From Mytilus galloprovincialis (lineage: Eukaryota > Mollusca > Bivalvia > Mytilida > Mytilidae), in contig NC_134839.1 in NCBI RefSeq assembly GCF_965363235.1, positions 60,417,560 through 60,481,559 of the forward strand: 64,000 nt of DNA, read 5' to 3'. Numbering within the stretch: the stretch's first letter is position 1; each line of letters begins with the position of its first letter. Both the position numbers and the translations under genes were made by a program. The notes beneath the pieces were generated by a model that saw only the letters and a list, made by a program, of their open reading frames with translations, had not been told where the DNA came from and did no database searches. Shown one piece after another: positions 58,587 to 64,000 of this stretch.

Positions 58587-59526
58587 TTGCAGAGATTTTG
58601 GGTTCAACTGCTGTGTTAAATGACGCTGTGGGTGTGAAACTGTCTAATTTATCTGAATTACCAGTTTCCTGTACGTACATCTCTTTGCCGATTGCTTCTC
58701 TAAAGGACCTTATATCCCAGTTCCGTTTTCCGTGTTCTCTGGTCATCAGTTTTTTCATTTCGTCGGGCAATTTTCTATTGTAAAATGCTCTTATGCTGTG
58801 CGGTGTAAGTGACGGATGTGTAAGTTCAAGTAGATTCTGCATGTACACGTTTATAATTGTTTGTGTCTGTCCATACCTCTCCTTTAACAATATCATTGCG
58901 TGTTCATTTGATAGAGATAAAATGGATATGCATTGAGCAGCTTCACTGTGTACCTGAGATTTGAGATAGCTGAACTTTTGTATACTTGATAAAGAGGGAT
59001 TGTGATGAATGGTTGTCTCAAACGATTCCCAAAATGCCTGCCATGTTAATATGTCTCCCGTAAAGTTCCGTAGATCAAGCTTATGTAATTTGTGATAGAA
59101 GTTTGTTGTTGTTGTTGGGTTTGCATTCGTATACACGGAGTTATTATCTACGGAAAATACATTTTCTGAATGGTTTGAGTTGTGGTTTGCAAGCGTATTT
59201 GCAATTGGAACATAAGTTGATTCACTCAACGTTTGTTGAAATGATGTTGTTTTGTTTCCAGAAACTATCTCCTTGAATCGGCGAATGGCGACTTCAATAT
59301 TCATTGCATAATCGTCCGCGTCAAGAATTTCTTGTTCCATGTCTTCTAATTTGGTTCCATCTAAGATCTGTGAGTCTAAAGATTCAAGCAGGTTCCTCTT
59401 CTTTGTAAGGTTTTCTGCGGCAGATGAAAGTTCTTCATGTTCAATATCATCTTGCCAAATTCTATCCTTTGTTCTATTAATTAATCTTGTAACTGCACTG
59501 CGGTGACCACCACGAATTGCTTTCAA
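58587..59526 (-). pseudogene. BEL/Pao gag
   Basis: About 313 codons open from 59526. Starts LKAIRGGHRSAVTRLINRTK, a hallmark opening of BEL/Pao gag; then a coiled-coil-like stretch and LDLRNFTGDILTWQAFWESF, the retroelement gag core (DUF1759-type), ending KISARPP at the MITE. No in-frame ATG precedes it (the frame opens at TTG), so the start is damaged. The open frame past 58587 reads MITE sequence and is not gag. Confidence 0.85.
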
Positions 59527-59535
59527 TTTCTCTAT

Positions 59536-59549
59536 GGGTCATGACACCA
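59536..59549 (-). promoter_or_regulatory. Primer-binding-site candidate of the BEL/Pao element
   Basis: TGGTGTCATGACCC on the minus strand, one base inside the 5' LTR. It starts TGG, complementary to a tRNA CCA end. The tRNA is not identified. Confidence 0.6.
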
Positions 59550-59550
59550 A

Positions 59551-59751
59551 TATTGTGTATCGTGTTTCTTGTGGTTAGTACTTCGCTTTAGGGTTAGTAA
59601 TGAAAGGCGTTGTGTTCATATCAAATTGTATTCAAGTTATGAGACTTGCCTTGCGCACAAGGCAACGTACGTAAACAATAGGCAACGTAAACAATAGGTA
59701 ACGTTAGTGATGTTAGTTACTTAGTAAATGTACAGCGGCTAATACTTGACA
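59551..59751 (-). repeat. 5' LTR of the BEL/Pao element
   Basis: Pairs with 56517-56721. In element orientation TGTCAAGTATTAG to ACGATACACAATA. Confidence 0.85.
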
Positions 59752-59756
59752 ACTAC

Positions 59757-60650
59757 ATTAATGATATGCCAGAGGGGGTTCGATCAAGAATAAGATTGTT
59801 TGCCGACGACACAATCATTTATCTCACACTAACATCAGATGCAGATACCACAAGACACAACACTGCAAGAGGACTTGAACAAATTATCAGACTGGGAACA
59901 ACGATGGCGCATGAAGTTCAACGCAGACAAATGCAATGTCATGACCATCATCAAGAAAAGAAATCAATCACAAAAGATTATATCCTTCATGGCCATGTAC
60001 TGGAGAGAGTATCGGATGCAAAATATCTTGGAGTTACCATCAGCTCATATTTAAATAGGAGTACCCATGTACATAACATCTGCCTAAAGGCAAATAAAAC
60101 TATTGGGTTTTTAAAAAGAAATCTTAACATCAAACAACAAACAACTGAAAGAAAATGCATGTAAGTCATTAGTAAGACCAGCACTAGAATATGCAAGCAC
60201 AGTCTGGGACCCCCATCAACAAAACAACAAGAAAAAAATTGAAATGTACGTAGAGGGGCTAGGTATGTTACTAACAAATACTGTAACACATCATCAGTAG
60301 ACGTCATGATAAAGCAACTCGAGTGGCAACAATTAGAAGAGAGGAGATCAACAACAAGGATGTGCATGATGTACAAAATTACTAATTGCTTAGTTAATAT
60401 AGATGCAACATCTAGGCTCATTCCAACAAGCCGAGCATTAAGAACAACTTGTACTGGATGTTTCCAGGTTCCTCTTGTAGAACTGATATAAGGAAAGTTT
60501 ATGTCATTCTATCCAAAATCAATACGGGAATAGAATGCCTTACCATTATCCACTACCACCACCCCGAGTTTTGAATGCTTCAAGGCTTGGCTGACAAAAT
60601 AGACATAAACACTTGTTTTTAAAGAGCACCTGTATATAGGATTTTAACTT
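59757..60650 (+). pseudogene. LINE reverse transcriptase, right fragment
   Basis: Continues INDMPEGVRSRIRLFADDT, with the catalytic FADD (palm block C). Two frameshifts follow: DLNKLSDWEQRWRMKFNADK lies in another frame, then HGHVLERVSDAKYLGVTISS, STHVHNICLKANKTIGFLKR and RPALEYASTVWDPH. The last readable part is 60306-60491 (MIKQLEWQQLEERRSTTRMC). Thumb-domain features agree with the left fragment. No 3' tail repeat is seen. Confidence 0.85.
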
Positions 60651-60739
60651 TCACAAAATGTAAATATAATTAAATTTTTCTTTGGACTTTCATGTGCAAC
60701 ACCCAGTGGCAGAATAATCAGACAGTTGATTGTGGCCTC

Positions 60740-61290
60740 TAAGCTGGAAGAAGAAGAACAGCCAAAGGCCACTAATGGGTCTTCAATGCAGAGAGAATTT
60801 CCAGCCACAGGCACTTGTTTCTATCCATTGGAAGGTTGACTATCCATATAAATAGAAGTATGGATAGTCAACCTTCCAATGGATAGAAACAAGTGCCTGT
60901 GACTTCAGCATCGGAGGCGTCCTTAAGCTGGCCCCTTAACAAATAGGTATACTAGTTTAGTGTTAATGGACGTCATACTAAACTCTGAATTATACACAAG
61001 AAACTAAAATTAAAAATCATACAAGACTAACAAAGGCCAGAGTCTCCTGGCTTGGGACAGTCGCAAAAATGTGGCAGGGTTAATATTTGTTTTTTGAGAT
61101 CTCAATCCTCCCCTATACCTCCAGCCCATGTAGAAAAAACAAACACACAATAGTATGCACCGTAAAACTCAGTTTAAGAGAAGTCTGAGTCCGATGTCAG
61201 AAAAGGAAACAAAAGAAAATAAACAAAATGACATTAATACATTAATAACAACAGACTACTAGCAGTTACTGATTTATGATATATACTGAA
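60740..61290. repeat. Dispersed repeats with an inserted perfect hairpin
   Basis: 60745-60790 is family X (GGCCACTAATGGGTCTTCAA). 60925-61000 matches 13125-13190. 61110-61280 is the reverse of 54690-54860. A 43-bp-arm hairpin lies at 60806-60901. Confidence 0.65.
60806..60901. repeat. Perfect 43-bp inverted repeat, 10-nt loop
   Basis: CACAGGCACTTGTTTCTATC continues to GACTATCCATA, loop TAAATAGAAG, then the exact reverse complement. No mismatch between arms. Confidence 0.95.
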
Positions 61291-62109
61291 TATTCATTTC
61301 ATCAGTTGCTATGCATGCTGTGCACACACCTCCCCTTCCCCAATCTTGTTTTGCACATTTTTACTGAGTTTTATTTTTCTTACACTTCATATTACTGAAT
61401 ATTGATTTCCACCGCTGTCTTTGGCTAAGTTGTTATCATGGTAACTAGGTCAGGATATTTATTTGTAAAGTCCTCCAATAAAATAAAAATGAACAACTGT
61501 TCCAAGAATTTGAATATATAAAAATATATTCAATTTGTGACAGAACAACACTGACAATGAACTCATTTACTACATGCATTCATGAATTTATAGTGGGTTG
61601 ATCACATATTGAATATTTTTCTATTTAAATTTTGCATTAGTTGATTTATTCTCTAATTAATTGTCAGTTAAAAGAATTTCTATACTGTAAAAGCAGAAAT
61701 TTTCGTGGGGGATTTAATTTCGTTTATTTCGTGGAAAGAATATATCCACGAAATTAAAACCCCCTCGAAAATTTAACCAACATATAATATCACTTCCATT
61801 TACTGGAAACCACGAAATTTAAATCCCCATGAAATCTTATATAGAGACAAAAAACACAAAGTTTTAACCCCACGAAAATTTATGTTTCTACAGCATGTAC
61901 AGTAAACACAAAATTGAAAAAACTTCACAAGAAACTAAAATGAAAAAAAGCTGACTTTGCTGAAATAAGCCTTTTAATAAATAATTAATTACAAATGAAT
62001 TTAAATAATTGTTTTTCGGAAGAAAAAAATACACTGCCTCCCTCAAAAGATAAATGGTCAGTTCTTTAATACACATTTATATGTGCAAGCTCTCAAAACA
62101 GTTCACAGG
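61290..62109. other. Spacer with one MITE, no gene seen
   Basis: Apart from 61685-61893 the sequence is AT-rich with no coding-like ORF. Confidence 0.45.
61685..61893. mobile_element. MITE with CTGTARAARC...TTTTCGTGGGG ends
   Basis: CTGTAAAAGCAGAAATTTTC then GTGGGG at the left; reverse at the right (CCCCACGAAAATTTATGTTT, CTACAG). Internal CACGAAATT motifs repeat in both orientations. Related in style, not in full sequence, to 39422-39630 and 51600-51805. Confidence 0.75.
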
Positions 62110-62111
62110 GA

Positions 62112-62218
62112 ATGACTTGTTGACCCAGTCAACCTATTGACCATGCATGGCAACCTGTTGACTTGTGGATCATGTCAACCTGTTGACCATGTCATTGTCT
62201 GTCGACCATGTCAACTGT
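62112..62218. repeat. Cluster of GTTGACC / GTCAACC motifs
   Basis: GTTGACCCAGTCAACCT, ATTGACCATG, CTGTTGACTTG, ATGTCAACCTGTTGACCATG and GTCGACCATGTCAAC follow one another at 15-25-bp intervals in both orientations. Confidence 0.8.
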
Positions 62219-62671
62219 TCATGATTCTTTTTTTCACTGAAGATACCAGTGACATACATATAGAACACATCAATCTAATTAAAATTAAATCTCTGCGCTT
62301 GCTCCTTGTTCTTTTATTCAGTATAAAATCCAGTATAAAAGGATCATCGCTGAAACACATGAACACATATAAAAACATGTACAAAACAAAACGTTGTTTA
62401 TATGTCACACAACATATTAACAACGGGGACCAAGTGCAGAGATTTAATTTTAATTAGATTGAGAACACATTTGTTAGCATAGACTGTTAGGTCAATAAAT
62501 ATAAACCAAAGATACATATTAAACAACTTCATTCAACAATGATTCCTGTTTATTAAAGTCAATAAATATATATCAAATGAATAATTGATCAATTCAAATC
62601 TATTTTCAGAATGTATTGAATGCTTAGTATTGGAAAAGAGCATATGATAAGACAATTTTTCTTCTTGTAAG

Positions 62672-64000
62672 ATGGAAAAGGAAACATTACATGATGATAT
62701 AAAGTCATGTAAGTTAATTAGTGTGTTGCCTGATAAATTACCCAAGGAGAGTGAAAAGTGCATTCGAAAAACTCATGACGAGTCCGTTACAAATCCTAAA
62801 GAGAATATAAAGGAAAATATTGCTTTTGATAAAAAAGACGAAAGTAAAGAATGTCAGGCTGAACAGAAAGACATTTGTGGGAATGAACCTGTTACCATGG
62901 TTACTTCATTGACAGATACCGGATTAATAACATCTTATCAACATAGAGGTGAGAAACCAGATGTCAGCCATCTTATGATGTTAAAGATTCTTCCAGACTC
63001 TATACTTGAAAGTGACCCTAGCGTCAATGATTTTCTACCTGATAAAAATAATAATGCAAATCTTCCACAAAGAGATAGTTGTGAAACACCACCAATACCA
63101 AAAGACGAGGAAATAAATTGTAAAACATCTAATCACATTCCAAGTACAGAAGCAGCAAGAAGTTTGTCTCTATTTAAAGGAGGATTGTTACAGAATGTTG
63201 AAGATGAAAGGTTGTCTCTATCTGGATTGGTTAGAGTTTTAGGAGAAAGAGATGATATACTAGACATAAAACATAATAAAGATTTAGAACATATATGGAA
63301 TTGTTTAAAACCAGACAAAAAAGAGGGTAAAAAATGTGGAGCAGCTGTAGAGAGGGTTGTCAAAGCAGACTATAATATCATCTTTAAAAACTGTCTGAAA
63401 CATTTAAAAGACGTTGATTTTCAACAAACAGATTCTTTTATAGGATGGCATCAAGTAAAGTCAATATTAAATGTTGCTTGGATGTTGTCGGATTCAAGTC
63501 CATTGTTTTGTAAGCGAACAATTGGAGATACTGAAGCACTTCAGAACTTATATAATATAATGAGGCTAATCATAGAATGTGATTTATTTGAAGAAAACAA
63601 AAATCTAAAATACATTATCAAAGCTTTTCTTGGAATTCTGCACAATATATGCAGACATTGTTCAAATTTTAAGGAAAGTTTGAGAAGCTGTCCGTTTCTG
63701 TCTGTGATGTTAAGATTATCAAAGACCAAGATTGCAATGATCCGAGCTAAATGTTTGATTGTGATGTCATACATAGTTAATGATTCTGAAATTCATGTTG
63801 TCAGTACCGACTGTAAAGTGCTTGTATTCATCATTGATATTCTGAAAAATGCTAAATGTTCTGACAATCACATGTCATACAAATATGGGATGAACGTATC
63901 AGAAATACTACATGGCTTGAATAATCTGTTGGCAAATGATGAAAACAAGGAGAAACTTATGTCATTAGATGTTTTAAATCTATATTTAGAAATCTTATCC
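62672..64000 (+). CDS. Armadillo-like repeat protein, N-terminal part (runs off the window)
   Basis: ATG at 62672 directly follows TTTTTCTTCTTGTAAG, which reads as a splice acceptor, so a 5' untranslated exon may lie upstream. The frame stays open to the window end (443 codons). Residues 1-165 are hydrophilic and Lys/Glu/Asp-rich with no known domain. From about residue 165 the sequence becomes helical: LSLSGLVRVLGERDDILD, LKYIIKAFLGILHNICRH, IAMIRAKCLIVMSYIVND and VSEILHGLNNLLANDENK have the leucine and Asn-Leu spacing of armadillo/HEAT helices. Molluscs have many ARM proteins with a C-terminal TIR or similar signalling domain; whether this is one cannot be seen here. Cytoplasmic location is likely (no signal peptide or membrane span). 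Confidence 0.8.
   Translation, partial: MEKETLHDDIKSCKLISVLPDKLPKESEKCIRKTHDESVTNPKENIKENIAFDKKDESKECQAEQKDICGNEPVTMVTSLTDTGLITSYQHRGEKPDVSHLMMLKILPDSILESDPSVNDFLPDKNNNANLPQRDSCETPPIPKDEEINCKTSNHIPSTEAARSLSLFKGGLLQNVEDERLSLSGLVRVLGERDDILDIKHNKDLEHIWNCLKPDKKEGKKCGAAVERVVKADYNIIFKNCLKHLKDVDFQQTDSFIGWHQVKSILNVAWMLSDSSPLFCKRTIGDTEALQNLYNIMRLIIECDLFEENKNLKYIIKAFLGILHNICRHCSNFKESLRSCPFLSVMLRLSKTKIAMIRAKCLIVMSYIVNDSEIHVVSTDCKVLVFIIDILKNAKCSDNHMSYKYGMNVSEILHGLNNLLANDENKEKLMSLDVLNLYLEILS

Larger units (their letters stand above)
56517..59751 (-). mobile_element. BEL/Pao LTR retrotransposon, internally deleted, inserted in the LINE
   Basis: Two LTRs of ~200 bp (56517-56721 and 59551-59751) in the same orientation enclose gag and protease pieces on the minus strand. 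ACTAC stands on both sides (56512-56516 and 59752-59756), and joining the flanks restores the LINE reading LFLYYINDMPEG. A primer-binding-site candidate (TGGTGTCATGACCC) follows the 5' LTR. Reverse transcriptase, RNase H and integrase are absent, so at ~3.2 kb it is well short of the usual 6-9 kb, and it cannot move by itself. Confidence 0.88.

Overview
The window looks like nuclear DNA of a bivalve mollusc, most likely a mussel (Mytilidae). It is AT-rich, its genes are split by long introns, and it is crowded with short non-autonomous transposons whose termini resemble repeat families common in bivalve genomes. The organism call is inference from gene structure and remembered repeat motifs; no search was run.

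Three protein-coding genes can be supported, all on the + strand. (1) At 4205-12309 a four-exon gene encodes a ~109-residue single-membrane-span protein resembling NDUFA4/MLRQ of the respiratory chain. (2) At 24510-45294 a seven-exon gene encodes a ~1290-residue C2H2 zinc-finger protein. A 49-nt first exon supplies an N-terminal RRKQxxP motif of the FOG/SALL/BCL11 (NuRD-recruiting) kind, a ~10 kb first intron follows, and twelve fingers are spread over exons 2-7 with many psi-K-x-E motifs. All splice phases agree and there is no internal stop. (3) At 62672 an ORF opens and runs off the window end; it encodes a hydrophilic N-terminus followed by alpha-helical armadillo-like repeats.

The rest is largely mobile DNA. 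Intergenic and intronic stretches hold a Mutator-like foldback with a perfect 9-bp target duplication (8417-9292), hAT remnants and hAT-type MITEs, a piggyBac-like MITE (26165-26462), a PIF/Harbinger-like element of exactly 1200 bp (26572-27771), MITEs with GTGGATTCATT ends, and four sequence-unrelated families sharing one Helentron-like plan: a 5' palindrome or motif, an inverted copy near the 3' end, then a terminal hairpin. Two families carry ~160-166 bp tandem arrays. At 56285-60650 a LINE reverse transcriptase is split by a BEL/Pao LTR retrotransposon (5-bp duplication ACTAC), whose gag is itself split by a 673-bp MITE.

Layout: 1-4.2 kb repeats; 4.2-12.3 kb gene 1; 12.3-24.5 kb repeats, including a nested hAT (14.5-17.5 kb) and the 166-bp array (20.3-22.1 kb); 24.5-46.2 kb gene 2 with element-filled introns; 46.2-56.2 kb AT-rich spacer with MITEs and a second 166-bp array; 56.2-60.7 kb retrotransposon nest; 60.7-62.6 kb repeats; then gene 3. 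The three genes show no sign of acting in one pathway.
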